Positions 35,773-49,498 are shown, counted from the first letter of the stretch. The stretch is DNA of 64,000 nucleotides from Rhynchospora pubera (GCA_028095005.1 CM051459.1:258712229-258776228), one strand, 5' to 3'. Numbers and translations are program-made. Notes: generated by a model from the sequence alone, not told the origin.

Positions 35773-35952
35773 TATTTTTATTATTTTACAAAATAAAGAA
35801 AAAAAAGAAAGAAAAGGGCACTCAGAAATAAGTCAAGACTGTCAGATCTCGGAGAGTCCGATCCGCTTTTGACACTTGACTGGTAGAGGGGGTCATCTCG
35901 CCTCCCAATTCCGTGCCAGCAGAATTGGATTTCCGATCCAAATTATCTGGCG

Positions 35953-38900
35953 ATGTGGTCGGAGCACTGGCTGACGTGGCAGGAAATAGTGTGCGGCCTA
36001 ATCATCGTTGCGCCCGTCGCCTTAGCTGCCGTGTTATTAGTCAAGGTGCCAAAGGAGCCACTCCGAGCTTATGACCTGTGGGCCCCTTGCTGGAGTGGGG
36101 TCCACCCACTCTGGCTCTTCCTCTACCGAGGCTCTGTGTTTCTGTTCATGACCCTCTGGTTCCTGCGCTTTGTTCTGTCTTCTGGTGGCTCTGAATTACT
36201 CTTCTATACACAGTAAGTGGATGTATGTATATTTTCCTTTTTTTCTTTCTTTCTGTAGGATCTGTTTTTCCTTTTCAAATTTGACCCTATGCTTTACCTG
36301 ATTTGCAAATACCAGATAGGTCATAGGTTCTTTTGATCTGTATAAATTGCAAACATATTTTGATTCAAATCAACCCTTGTGAAGAATCAAGGTGCAGTCA
36401 TTACTTCTCCATGTAGTTATGTTTCAACTTTGCTGCCTCCTAACAAACCAGTCCAGTGCCCGTGCTGATTGGATGCATACAAGCCTACAGCTTCTACCAG
36501 TATTTTGTATATCCAGCTAACTGGTTGGCGTGTAGTAGCGCTCTCTAATCCCTACTCACTTGGGGCACTGTGATTGTAGACTTCTCTACTTAATATGACT
36601 TTGGAGTTTGGATGTTTTAGCTAAATTCTTTCTTATTTTTTTGTTTTTAAAAAATTCACATGCAGGTGGACTTTTGCATTGGTCACAGTATATTTTGCGG
36701 TATGTTTTCCTGAATCTGTGAACTTAAACTGAAAACTACACATATTAACATATTTATATTTTTGTTTACATTACCCATTACCAATTTTGCAATGTCATCT
36801 GGCATATCTAGTTTGTTATGTACTGAAATTATCAAATAACCTGAATTATTTTTTTTGGTAAAATTAGATATAACCCCCTCGAATCATCTCCAATTAGATA
36901 TAATCCCGTCGAAACTTCAAATTTAGATATAACCCTTCTAATCATTCCAATGATAGATATAAATCCTTTTTAATCATTTATATATATTTTAACAATATTT
37001 ATTTACAAAATATTGAGCAGTACAAAATCTAGACGGAAATGCCCTTCTTCCCCCTCCAAAACCTTTCACCTTCCCGCTTAACCAAACAGGAAGGTTAAAT
37101 TCCAATTTATATGCTTACCAAGAGCACCAATCAATGCACCAGTAGGAAATACTCCCTCAGTCCGTACAGCTGAACTCATATTTATTCTTCATAGTAAATA
37201 ATTCCATATACTAGACTAACAATTAACATCTAAACACGTGTTGTTGACGACCAATTTACAAAAAAAAAAAAAAAAAAAGGTAGTGGAATAAGGTTTGGAA
37301 TTGAGAATTCCTACTCCCAATATAACTAAACAACAATAAAATTGAAAAAGAAGATGCTTAATCTGGCGCAATCCAGATTCCAGAATGAAGCTTGATTGTT
37401 TGATTTTCCATCTTTGTGAGATAGAGTACAACATCTCCAGAGACTACAATTTGATCGACAAGAAAATCACAATGTTTAGAAAGATATAAATTGAGGTTTT
37501 TAACTTCCTGTTTGGACAGAGAGAGAGGGCATTTTTGTCCAGATTTTGTACAATTCATTATTCTTAAAAAATATTGTTAAAATATATCTAAATGATTAAA
37601 AAGGGTTCATATAAAAAATTGGAATGATTAAAAGGGTTTATATCTAAATTTGAAGTTTCAAGGGGGTTATATCTAATTGGAGATGATTCGAGGGGGTTAT
37701 ATCTAATTTTCCCTTTTTTGTAATTCATTTTATGGAGTGAGCAACTAACATGTCTCTAATGATGTCCTGAGTTCGCTTTTTAAACATTATTGTATACTTT
37801 TGAAGGATAGTTGCCTTTTGTGCATATTTGATAAGAGGTATTGATAGTTTGTTGAATCTCTAGATTGCGACCTTCATATCTGCCAGAGGATGCTGGATTA
37901 ACTCCAAAAAAGAGTTTAAGAGAACTGAAGAGACCAATGAGTTTTTACATTCAGATTTGGAAATAAATGGAACCAAAATTGATACTGCTGTTGTATTGGG
38001 GGCTCGCGACATGAAAGCTGAATTTTGGGGCTGTGTCATGCAAATTGTGTATCAGGTTTTGAATGATTAACTCTCATATTTGTTTGAGTAGTATAATGAC
38101 TTACTGCAATTAGGTGCTTTCAAGTATTGATTTGATGCATGTCTCTGGTAATTACATGTTGGAATCTTTTCTACCTAAGTTTAGATATATGGTGCACGTT
38201 AAGTACTGGTTTTTAATACCTGTTCATTATAACTTGTTAGTTACAGGCATTGTTTTAATGCAAGTTAATCGTCATGATATCAAAACTGAGACCATCTTCT
38301 TTAGTCAGTGGCATTTGCTTGTTTCATACTGGGTTTAGTTTTTTATTAGTACATGCATACTTAATGCTAACGCTTGTCCAGTTGTCCTCATTTAGTTTAC
38401 ATCCTGAATGTTGACATGTATGTGTTCGTGCATATTATAGGTGAGATATTTTTTTAGCTACTCTCCACCCCCCCCTCTCATGTTCATCCAATTTTTTTTG
38501 TTGGTTACCAAAGGAAATGCCCAAAGATTTTTCTTATATTATTTTATAGAACATTTTAATTGTTGTTACTGACAATTAAACTTGGTTACACTTTTAGTTG
38601 TGCATTTTTGTAGCCTCTCTCTTTCTGTCTCTCTCTCATGCACACACATCAATAGATGTTACTAACATGATATTTGTAATTGACAGACCAGTGCAGGTGC
38701 TGTTGTTCTGACAGATTTGACATTTTGGGGTCTCCTTGTACCATTTTTCTATTATGATTCCTTCACTCTAGAGACAGTGAGAAACTATTTCAACTTACTA
38801 TATAATAATTTACATATTTAGGGACTGTGCATGCAAATGTCTTTTTGTAAGGTAAGTGATGGGTTAAGGGGCTATTTTGGCATTTTGGGGTAAAGATTGT

Positions 38901-40681
38901 TGTGCCAGTTGCACCTGGTCAAATCATAGAAGTGCTAAAACAGTGAAACACTACCTAAAGCAAATCGATGTTTCACAGCTTGCATCCACCTATACACAAG
39001 GTGATTAATATTATCAGCCATAAGAAAACCTAGTATTTTATGAATTGTGTGCATAGGGGCAATTGACACAGATTGATATGCTACATTATTGAATGGTGTG
39101 TATATATATTTTTCAGGTGATCGATGGAATGCACTCTCTCAACTTTTTGTTTCTTCTGATTGACACTTTTCTCAATAGAATGGTAAGTAATATTTATACT
39201 ACATCTGAAAAATTCAACATTATTGTCATATTACTTTCAATATTATTAACTTCTGAAAACTTTAAAAAAATGTTGTTTCTAAATTTCTTCCATGGTTGTC
39301 GGCTCCATAGTAATACAAATTGTATTTACTATTTATTGCTTCTTTTGGATGGGTGTAATACTGTATGATCCTCTCCTTAGTAACATAATGCGAAAAATTC
39401 TTCATCATTCTATCCATACAAGTTCTAGGAATTTAATAACTTTTTGTGTGAAAGCCTCTATTTCTGTCCATAATTTCTTTCTTATGTACTTTTTTTTCAT
39501 ATGCTTCAGAGTTTTCCATGGTATGGCATAGTATACTTTGCATTCTGGAGCTGTGCATATATTATTTTTCAGTGGACTCTACATGCTTGTGGGGTGGTTT
39601 CCTGGTGAGAAAAATCTTTTATCACATTTTTGTTTTTAATATATTCAGAAAGGGCTGTGCTGATATGATATGTTGTTATTATATAGCACTCACAAAAGTT
39701 TGTATAATGTCAGTTATCTGACCTGTTGGTGTCGAATGAGGCCCTTGCATACGGGATAGAAATCTAATGTTCTTATTATTTGGGATTATTTATAAATTGC
39801 TTGATTTTTTGACATAATCCAATAAAACTTAACGAGGTATTTACATTAGTACTGTAGCCTGCATCACTACTTGCACCAGTAGCATTGTTTAAGATTCAAG
39901 AGCTCAATGAAACTTGAAATAAAATTAAGAGTATAGGACTTATAGAAAGATTTCATGGATATATCTATAACAAACAACTTACTGGGGTTTATTTCTGTTT
40001 TATGTAAGTCAATATTTGGGATTAATTTTAGAAAATAATTAATTAATCTCCAGGTGGCCATACCCTTTTCTCAAGCTTGATACACCTTGGGCACCTTTAT
40101 GGTAAGCAAAGAGTTTACCCTAATTTAAATTATTTAATTTTATCTGATGCCTTTAAGTGTCATAACCTCATCTCTTATGTTACCCAATCCTTGATTTGCT
40201 TCAGGATTGAGGTCTATGTGGTAAAAAGAAAAATATTGCTAGTAGTAGGTTTAGTCGTTTTAAAGATCCCATCTTATAGACTTGTTTCCTAGGGTTATGC
40301 GGTATATGTATATCTACAGTTGACAGGGTTGTAGGGAGAAATTTGCTCTTGGTAGGGTTAGATTGCATTTATTGGTCTTACATTTTTGAACATGTTATAG
40401 TTTATTGATTTATTGTCGTCACATTTTTCAAAAAATTTAGATTGCCATTAATTGCTTTCAGTTGCATTGTCAGTAAATTGGATGTTGGTGCATATTTTGT
40501 AACCGATTCTACTTGTGCTGGTTTTATCGTTATACCTGTTAACCTAAACATTTGTTTTTCAAGGTACCTTGCTTTGGCATTTGTTCATGTGCCATGCTAC
40601 ATCATATATTGGATAATTGTTAAGGCCAAGGATAAATATTTTCCAAGATTCTTCCCGCATGCTTATGCAAAGTTATCATGA
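35953..40681 (+). CDS. Multi-pass membrane protein, rolling stone / FAR-17a-like, eight exons
   Basis: Exons are 35953-36212, 36666-36699, 37864-38055, 38687-38776, 39117-39182, 39510-39604, 40054-40101 and 40564-40681, all GT-AG and in frame, giving 300 residues. About seven hydrophobic segments can be seen, near residues 12-31, 62-82, 86-104, 155-185, 195-212, 218-245 and 265-285. Conserved-looking points are DGMHSLNFLFLLIDTFLN, WPYPFLKLDTPWAPLWY and the HVP motif in the last helix. The pattern HxxN...D...WPYP resembles the FAR-17a/AIG1 and rolling stone group of membrane proteins, which plants also have; the assignment is tentative and the function unknown. Exon 2 is only 34 bp. Intron 2 holds a Mutator-type MITE and the promoter region a foldback. 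No stop or frameshift is present, so the gene looks functional. Confidence 0.85.
36857..37713. mobile_element. Mutator-type MITE in intron 2 of the membrane protein gene
   Basis: The ends GGTAAAATTAGATATAACCC and GGGGGTTATATCTAATTTTC form TIRs of over 100 bp, with repeated TTAGATATAACCC units. The flanks (ATTTTTTTT, TTTTTTGTA) match only in part. It is related to 32840-33769 and 20682-24971. Confidence 0.75.
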
Positions 40682-43414
40682 TAAGGAAGAACTATCAAAT
40701 AGTTCAGTCACGATGATATTGGTTCTAACTTAATTATACGTATGATGTCAACGTTTGCTTCGGCCTCATTATGTAACATCACTATGTTATGATGATGACT
40801 AGATATGTTTCATTAAGGAGGGTCATGTAGAGAACAAGATTGTAAAGTAAGAATTTGCTTATGTAAGTATTTATATATAGTTAGAGATTAGAAGCTTCAC
40901 GTTGTAAAACCTTATTTGGTTACATGATACTATGATAGTATACGAAGTGCTTGATTCATGCACATTGTTGAAATTTCGAGTAGGACCTTTGTTGTTTCAT
41001 AGACTATTTAATTGAATTACTTCAAAGAAAATTTCCGGTAGAAAGTTAGGCTTGGTCCTTGAAATATATTACGTGGTGAGAGGTTACAAAAAAACAATAT
41101 CAGTAAATCTTGGTAAGTATAAAAATTCTAAAATAATAAGTTCTAAAAGAAATATAGGACTAGCGTATATGTATCAGATGTATGCCAAATTGCAAGCCTG
41201 AAATTCTACTAGTTAAATTTAGGTATACGTGTTTAGCATGATTGAGTGGTTGTCTAACAGTGTTCTTCCATCTCTTGGGTTTAAATAATCGACTTTGATT
41301 AAAACTAAATTAATGTTGCTGGTTTATTACATTTACTGCAAATAAAGTTGTCTAACTACCCTAGTTTCAGTTGTTATTATAGCTTATAGCTACAGCCTAG
41401 AATCCCTATCTGGTGCCCCGCGGTATCTTGCCGCGCACCAATCCGAGCCGTGCGATCCGATCTCGACGGTTAGATTTTTTCGGGCCTTACAATCTGGTTA
41501 CATGCATGAGACTCCCTCATCCATTGAATTTAATCTGGACGATCTGGATTTCTGAGCTGCACGGTGCTGCGCGGCACATGATTTGGTTTCCGCTGGCTAC
41601 AGGTGTAGAGACCAAACAACGGCGGGAAACCTAAAACCGAGGTCCTACTCCTATAGGAAAAATACAAGCTTTAGTTTAGATAAATAAACTAACGAATTGA
41701 ACAGTTATTCCTCGTAGGTTTCACGACCTTGCAGTGTTATATATGTTCCTCACAATTTCCGTTCGATAAGTAAGAAATTTACAAAACTACCAGTTTGAGC
41801 GACTTAGATCACCAATTATTTTTCTCCAATTTTTACCGGTATGCGCCTTGAAAGTTTTTGTTTAAATTGAAAAAAAAAGATTAATTGTATTCGTAACTTT
41901 TTTACAAATTTTTTTCACACGTATATATAAATTCATTTTATATGCAATCAGAACTATCCAATAATTCTAATTTTATCTCTAATTTTCAGAAAAAAATCTT
42001 CTTTGAATGGTTTTTAATACGCAAAACATAATACTCAGTGTTGCATTAAGTTACCGGTCGAAATTACACAAGCGCTTGCATAGATTTTTAAATCAGCGTA
42101 GCCTGGAAAACAATTTTAGTGGGTACGATTAATTATTTCGGAACAATTCTAGTAGGTAACAATTTCAAAGGTGCGATTATTTTTTTCTTAAATTAAATGC
42201 GAGCTTTTCTACTTCATACATATATAGTGTCGTCTTGTTTTGGTACGCAATATGGATGGAGGGAGGGATGTTTTTGTTGCATCTATTTTGAAGCAAGCAG
42301 TGCTCAGCTGGACTTGTCACATTTCAAAGTAGTTATATATAAAGAGGTGAATCACGTGAAACTAATTTATTTTCAAAAATTTTAAAATTATTTTAAATAA
42401 TATTGAAAGATAAAAAAAAATGTATGGCTGGCTATATGTATGCTGATTCATATATGGAAATTGGTAAAAAAAAAAACAAATTATATGATTAACGATACAA
42501 CACATAAAATTTTATTTTTTGTTTAGGCATAATATTTGCACTGTAGATATTATCTCTATAATATTGCATTTCAAAATTATTATTTTTATTATTGTCACGA
42601 TCAACAATGTAATATTTATTAAAGATCTCTTCCTTTTAAGCTATATATTTTCGCGGGTTATCTTAAGATGATCGGAAATAATAAAAAAATATAAAATATT
42701 GCATTAGAAAAATGACCATCATCCAAAATAAAAAAAGTATTAAGAATTTCAAAAAATAATCCTATAAATTTTAATATATAGATAGCTCAAATTAATTGTT
42801 TGAAGTTCAAATGTCAAACTTCGAAATTGTACTTCACATCTATCGATCGACCCATCCTACAAGTAACATCTCAATCCAACTAACTCAATATTCGTATATG
42901 TTTCTGTAGGGGGCACACATGATACTTCTTGGTTGTTTTGAACTGATCGATTATGGTCCAGCGACGCTTTTTCGGGGTATAAATTAACTCGTCTAATATT
43001 ATTTTCTCCAAAATAATTTAAAAGGCATGGCGTCTGGCGAACACAATTCGTAATAGTACATATACATAATACATTTTGTATATGTTTGGTAAGGACTAAG
43101 GAGCAATGTATAAGAATTGGTGACGAAGTCACGAAGTTGTGTCCGTATTTAATTATTTAAATAATGGCTAAACCTCGTGGAACGTGCAGGACTGCAGGAT
43201 AATTAATTTATGGATAATTTGAGTTGTGTTATAGCTTTAAAGCAACAATTTAATTTTTATTCCTGATTTATGCATATAATTACTTGTCAATTGGTTGGTA
43301 TTTGGTACATATTTTGAAACAAACATAAAATAATTCAAAGTAAACTCTCGAAAAGAATTAGTTGGACTGACGTCCATGTAGGCCATGTGGTTATATTCGG
43401 ATGCATTGTTGTTT
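40682..43414. other. Intergenic with one GC-richer patch
   Basis: No supported gene. A patch at about 41410-41640 is clearly GC-richer than its surroundings (GGTGCCCCGCGGTA, GTGCTGCGCGGCAC), with CGATC / TCTGGAC-type words; it may be an unclassified small element. Confidence 0.4.
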
Positions 43415-43417
43415 CTA

Positions 43418-43752
43418 GGTTCCGTTTGAATGGCTTCTTGCCGGAATAAAGAATAAAGAATAATCATTTTTTTACTAATAAATTTATTTCTAACCATCCA
43501 AACTCTTCACAAAAGTTACACACTTCCCAATGCCTCCGTTTGGATGAGAGAAGAAGAAGGAGGAAGAAGGAATAAAAAAAATTATAAACAATCCAAACTC
43601 TTCACAAAGTTACACACTTCCCAATACTTCTTCCCACTTGTTTCATTCTTCCCACACCTATCCAAACGGAGCCAATAAATTTACCCCTTTCCAATAATTT
43701 TTTTCCCTTCTTTCTTCTTCCTACCTTATTCTCAACGCATCCAAACGAAGCC
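43418..43752. mobile_element. Tourist-like MITE, host of a nested copy
   Basis: The outer ends are GGTTCCGTTTGAATGG and CATCCAAACGAAGCC, flanked by CTA on both sides (43415-43417, 43753-43755). It is interrupted at 43529 by a second member. Confidence 0.75.
43532..43673. mobile_element. Tourist-like MITE nested in another
   Basis: It starts GCCTCCGTTTGGATGAG and ends CTATCCAAACGGAGCC, flanked by AAT (43529-43531, 43674-43676). Its ends match the consensus more closely than the outer copy, so it is younger. Confidence 0.8.
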
Positions 43753-43894
43753 CTAATTATTTCATCCCCATATATGCCATTGTCCGTTTCAGAGATAAGG
43801 TTGCCTACTTGTGTACTTCAGCGTAGGAAGGTTAGTTGCCTCTTACAACGAATGCAGGTGCAGTTAATTGCCTCTTACAACGAGAACGCGGCGG

Positions 43895-44535
43895 TAGTGT
43901 TCTCCAATCGTGCGTGTCGTGTCGTGTCAAACACAATCGTGTTAGAGTCTCGTGTCGTGTCGTATTGATACGAACTACTTTTTTAATCGTGTCGTGCTGA
44001 GTGGTGAGAAGAGGCAACCGGCACTTATTCTGACACGATCGTGTTGCGTCGTGTTAGTCATGTCATATTATTTTATTATTTTTAAATTAAAAAATTATTA
44101 AAAAAATAAAAAAATAAGAGAAAAATTACTAAACATAATAATTTATTATTTGATTAAGTTTAAAGTTTTTATTAATATTTTTTATAAAATATAATAATTA
44201 GATTAGAACACTATTATGATTTAAATAATGATAAATAATATAATATAGTATCATAAATTGAAATTAAATTATTAATTTTGCTTAAATAATCAACATTAAT
44301 AATTAAATTTGTGTTGAGGTGTCGTGTTAATTCGTGTTCGTGTTGTGTTGCGTGTCGAATCGTGTCGTGTTGAATCATGTCAAACTTTCTAATGTCCCAA
44401 CACGACACGATTATAACATGACACGGTAACACGATCGCGTCATGCTAATTTTGTATTCGTGTCGTGTCGTGTCGTGTCAACACGCACATCGTGTCGTGCT
44501 AACACGATCGTATCGTGTCATTTTGGAGGACACTA
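43895..44535. mobile_element. GTGTCGTGT-rich hAT-like MITE, copy 2
   Basis: The TIRs are TAGTGTTCTCCAA and its near complement TTGGAGGACACTA. A perfect 8-bp duplication CGCGGCGG flanks it (43887-43894, 44536-44543). Subterminal GTGTCGTGT and ACACGACAC units fill both ends. Confidence 0.9.
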
Positions 44536-44578
44536 CGCGGCGGTTGGAAAATAATTGAAAACTCATATATTTTTTTAA

Positions 44579-45278
44579 GGGTGATTTAGACTTATGCCAC
44601 TGCAAATATCTGAAATTAGGGATATGTCTTCACTAAATGACAAATTATTTTTATGCCACCGTAAAATAATAGAAATTAGTTTTATGCCATTCAAAATTGA
44701 TATGACAATTTTATCCTTTTAAATATGACACTATAAAACTAAAAAAAAATTGTGATATACCATCACAAAAGATATAATTGATTTTATACAATTATAAATC
44801 AATAACAATTAGTTTTATACCACTGCAAAATTATAAAATTATTCTATGCTGAATACATAAAAAAAATTACCATGGAAAAAATAAAATTTCATTTTGGCTG
44901 AATACATAAAATTATGTGATATTGTGGAGGAGAAAAAAATAATAAATTTCAACATTCTAGTAATTCCACATATGTGACATGTTATATGAGTAACATACGA
45001 CATATAATCATGCCAATAATTATTAAATTTCAACATCTTCGGCGCTGTCTGTTTTTTTTTTTTAAATTTAGGGTTTGTTTTAATGAGGGATAATTTAGTC
45101 ATTAAAAATAAAGAATGACAATTTTGGTAATGGCATTTTAGAATTTAGTATGTTTTTAGAGAAGTAGTGGCATAAAACTAATTTTAGCAATTCTATGATG
45201 GCAGAAATTTAATTACCAATTTAAGAATGACATTTTTCTAATTGACAAAATTTACAGTGGCATAAAACTAATTCTCTC
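44579..45278. mobile_element. Mutator-type MITE, GGGTGATTTAGA family, copy 2
   Basis: The ends carry GGGTGATTTAGACTTATGCC and GGCATAAAACTAATTCTCTC. A 9-bp duplication TTTTTTTAA flanks it (44570-44578, 45279-45287). It matches 30287-31210. Confidence 0.8.
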
Positions 45279-45287
45279 TTTTTTTAA

Positions 45288-47028
45288 AGAGCTTATATGT
45301 CAACTCAATACCAATGTCGTTGCTAATATCATTGGGTTTATAAAATTTAAAACAAAGTGTATCTGATTTTAAAATAAACAATTAAATTATTATTACATTT
45401 TTTTTTCTTTTATTGTCATTCTCAACACACAGCATCCAAATAACAATATTTATCTATCCATGAATAGACATATTCTTCAACAAATGCTATATATGCACAC
45501 CCTCATTTATAAATTCAGATCTATTCATACTTATTCTGTTATTCACAACACATCCAAATGCACCTAAGTCAGAATTTACTCTAGTTATATATTTAAGAAT
45601 TCATATTAATTGAAGTACTTAAATCTTACAACAGATGAGTTAAAATCTGGAAAATTAATTCCAAAGTTATCATTAAACGATTCCACTTGAATGCAAAATA
45701 CATTGTATAGTTTAATACATTATTGCTTGTTTAAATAATATCAGTATGGTTCAACTCTCATTGTTAAGTACTGAAATAGAGAAACATCAATTTTTTAGGT
45801 CTAATTAATTTTATTCAAAAAAATGATTCGATTAAAAAATTTTATGTTTCAATTTATAGCACAAACCATTTTGGTTTAATAGACGTTTTTTTTTATTTTC
45901 TTTGTAGGATCTTTTAAAAGATATTTGAACAATGTGAATTCTTAAATTACTAACGAATCAAAACTAAAATTTTATATTATCTTACCTATGATCACGTTAA
46001 TTGTCAACTTGTCATCAATGATGGGATCCCTAAAACTGTCTGAATATTTATTTTTGAGTTTCAAACAACCGATTCAAGCCACTCAAAGTGCTATATATAT
46101 CCACACTGAAATTTTGTGAAAAATCTAATTATTTTACTTTCAGATTTTTAAAATATTTGTTATTAGAAAGTCTATAATTCTTAAACATATTGATATCTAA
46201 TTGTTTGAATAAACATTTAAAAAAAAAGAAAAAGTAAATTTTAAATTCCATCAAGATTTAATACGCAGAGCACATTAAGCTTATATCAATTTGATGGTCG
46301 AGAATTTATTATTTTTTTTTGAAAAATCAATTACTTTTACCTATCCAAATGTAAGATATCAAATTAAATGCAAGCCAAATTATATTTCTCGGTTTAATAT
46401 AAGCCTAATCGATATTTCAAATGTAACCCAAATTATATTTCAATCGATATGAGCTGATTTTGTGCTATGAAATAATGTCAACCTTTTCCTATTTGAAGTC
46501 ATATCCTTTAACACGGACCAAAATATAAAGAGAACTAACTGTTGAACAATCAATTTTTTATGTCATTTTCTGCACAGCGTTGATGAATTAACCTTCCAAC
46601 AAATTATAATATTTAATCAAGTAGGTAATTGGTTTGTGTCAACAAGTGTTACATACTAACACATCAGGCGTGACACTCTTAATTATCGCAAGGTAACTGT
46701 TAATCTTAATTTGTTATATAGTTGTCTTTTACACTTGTCGGATGTTTTCTTTAATATTCCAAATATATATTTTTTTGAAATAAAAGCAACCTAAGCAAAA
46801 TTACAAGCTTCATTAAGGAATATGTACTAAAGGCTATAGTTTATTATAGCTAATATATATTAAAGGCTATAGTTTACAACGTAAAGACAGTTTAATTGTC
46901 TTAAATCCTTGATAAACATAGACAATATCACGAGACTATCCAAATCGTGAAACTTTTGACTTATATTTCTTATTTTGTAGGAACATCACATTGTATTTGA
47001 GAATTTCTTCCTTAATGCAAGTAGTGTC
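45288..47028. other. Intergenic, no gene seen
   Basis: AT-rich DNA. A faint foldback-like stretch at 46075-46330 shares words with the foldback MITEs but is not symmetrical. Confidence 0.4.
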
Positions 47029-47410
47029 ACTCTCCTCCCCTCCCATCCCCTCTCTGCTTCTCCCCTCTTCTATCTGCGCTTCTCCCTGATCTGTTCCTTT
47101 GTCGGCTCTCTTCGCCTCCATCTTTATTTTTGTCTCCATGACCTTCCCATTTTTCCTTCTCTCTACTCCTCTCCATCTGCTTCTCTCTACTCTGTGTTCC
47201 ATCTCAAGATTTTCTTACTCTTCTAGTCTCTCCTTTCCTTTTCCCTTTTCCCTTCTCTTCTCCCTCATTCTAATTCTTCCGCATTTCGGCCTGAATCTCT
47301 CCCCTTTCTCCTTTCTTTGTGTCTCAACCTTTCTTTTTCTTTGCTCCTTCTCCGTTCTTTTTGTGTCTCATCCCCTCCATTTTTTTGATTCAAGCATCTC
47401 TTTTTTTTTA
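47029..47410. repeat. Pyrimidine-rich (CT) tract
   Basis: About 380 bases made mainly of C and T (CTCCTCCCCTCCC, CTTCTCCCTC). The 112-codon frame here is a product of composition. A purine-rich counterpart occurs at about 49610-49735, beyond the solo LTR. Confidence 0.7.
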
Positions 47411-47429
47411 TCTTATTATTCTATATGTA

Positions 47430-47724
47430 GGGAGTAACTGATAATTATATGGGAGTAACTGAACATATTCAAAGAAGTACCTAATATACATAACCAAACT
47501 AATTATCTTTATAAATATAATTAAGGAAATAACTAATATATTTCAAGGAAGTATTTAATAGATATAAGGGAGTACCTAATAGGTTTAATACGAGTTCACT
47601 TAAATGAGTAACTAATAATTATAAGGAATATCTAGTATATAAGAGAGTAGCTAATAAACAAATGGTAGTATCTAATATTTATATGTCTCAAGGAAAAACC
47701 TTTCAAGGGAGCTAGTATTTACAA
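47430..47724. repeat. Degenerate GGGAGTAACTAATAT repeats
   Basis: Variants of GGGAGTAACTAATA and GAAGTACCTAATATA recur every 30-50 bases up to the left edge of the solo LTR. Similar sequence resumes after its right edge (AAGTATTTATTTATATTTCA). Confidence 0.6.
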
Positions 47725-47729
47725 GAAAG

Positions 47730-49498
47730 TGTTAGAGTTATGTCCTAGAAGTCAATAATTTGATGACTTAAATATTAGTTTATGTTTTGGATGATATTTT
47801 ATCATCTGTTCCTAGGTTTATTATTAACAGATCATTCAGGTTGAGGATCTGAATTGTGGATCTCTGTGGATCATTCTTTAGAATGACAATAATAAATCTA
47901 AATGGTCCATAATCTTGATAATTAACAAGGAACATTAATTATCATATAAGATTAGTATGCAAGTTAAGTGATGATTAAGTTCTACAAATCATGGGTAAAG
48001 AGTTACCAACTTAATTGCATATGTATATGTTATGGAACATAGTACAGGACTTGACCCAACGAAATAAACATATGGATTGTGTTATGTGTCATTGTTTATT
48101 TCGTTATGATTTTGGTTCTAAGTTTGAGATGTTTATCTTTTCCACATGAGGATAGGTTCAATAAATATTGTCTACCGCTGATTTCCGATAAGGGCTGCTA
48201 TACAGACTTTATTTATGTTCTCTTGAATTGTGCGGGGAAAAGCTAATCATCAAGAAAACCGTATGTCCCTCATTAATTCACTTAGTGAGTGACGATATCT
48301 GTTTGGGCCCCTTGATGGAGTTGGATCGTATGCGCGCAACTAAACGATCAACTCTAGATCAAGAAACGTATAATCTGCAAGAATGACACGTTCCTATCTT
48401 GGATTATACGATGATATCGTGAGACATAAGAATCAAAATAGGGAAATACATATATTCTCTTATGCAGGATTTAAATACTGTAGCAGTACACTATTTATAC
48501 GAATTGGGAATCATAACGTGTTGCTAGATACCGCTTATGATTATTGGAATTAAATAACGATTTATTCCATGTCCAACATAGCATAAATCCTCAAAGGGTC
48601 ACACAAATAGAGCTTTAACCAAACAGTGCATTATTTATTCGCAACAGTGCGTATTGCGAAAAATATGATAGTTTGATTAATTAATTGTATAGCGTTGCGG
48701 ACCGTTATAATTAATTAAGTCAAAGGGATCATATAGAAATAAATCAATGCATATGCTAATCCCAAATTAATTATTAATGAGTTAATAATTAATTATGTTC
48801 GACTCATTTAAATTAATTGAGCTATTGGGTCATTATTTAATTAGTTAAATAAAAGTCCAATTTGAGGTCAATTGAAAGGAGTAATAAATGGAATGGTTAA
48901 ATGGGCTAAGCCAAGACTTAAAGACCACTTAAAATGTCGGCCAAGAAGGGGCATTTTTGTCCAAGTGAAAGGTTGGTAGAGACTAGGTCATGAGGTCTAT
49001 ATATAGGGGTTCATTTTGAGGGAAACCCTAGCCTCCTTTCCATCTTCTCTCACCTCTCCTCTCTATGGTCGAAATCCACAAAGGAAGAAAGAAAATTTCA
49101 GAATTTTTCTTTACTCTTCCTCTCCTTTCTTCTACCTCAAGCTCATGAGTTGAGCACAAACTCTCTCCACCAATTAAAAGGGCTAATTGAATAGAAGAGA
49201 ACATACATTGGGATTAGACATTCCTCTTCCTCTTGCTAGCACAAGGGTAGAAGAGATTGGTTAATCCTCTAGGTGGACTCGAGGCGGCCATCAACGGAGG
49301 AGGAGACGAAGGAGAGCACGCCATCGATTTCTATGCCGTAGGATCGAGCCCCGCGAATACGATTTCGCGGGAGGTACAAATTCCACCCATCTCTTTGTGT
49401 CGAATGAGCTTTTGCACTAGATCTCGGGTTGCTTGTGTTTTAATTGGATTAATTAAGCGTAATTAGTCACAAAATTAAAATTGAGCAGTTTCCTAACA
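47730..49498 (+). mobile_element. Solo LTR (1.77 kb)
   Basis: It begins TGTTAGAGTTATGTCC and ends AGTTTCCTAACA. A perfect 5-bp duplication GAAAG flanks it (47725-47729, 49499-49503). A TATA box (TATATATA, 48998-49005) followed by GGGGTTCATTTTGAGGG and a CT-rich leader fits U3-R-U5 order on the plus strand. No internal region is left. Confidence 0.85.

Noticed and set aside
47099..47437. 112-residue Ser/Leu/Phe-rich frame
   Set aside because: A product of the pyrimidine-rich tract, without motifs, splice context or codon structure.
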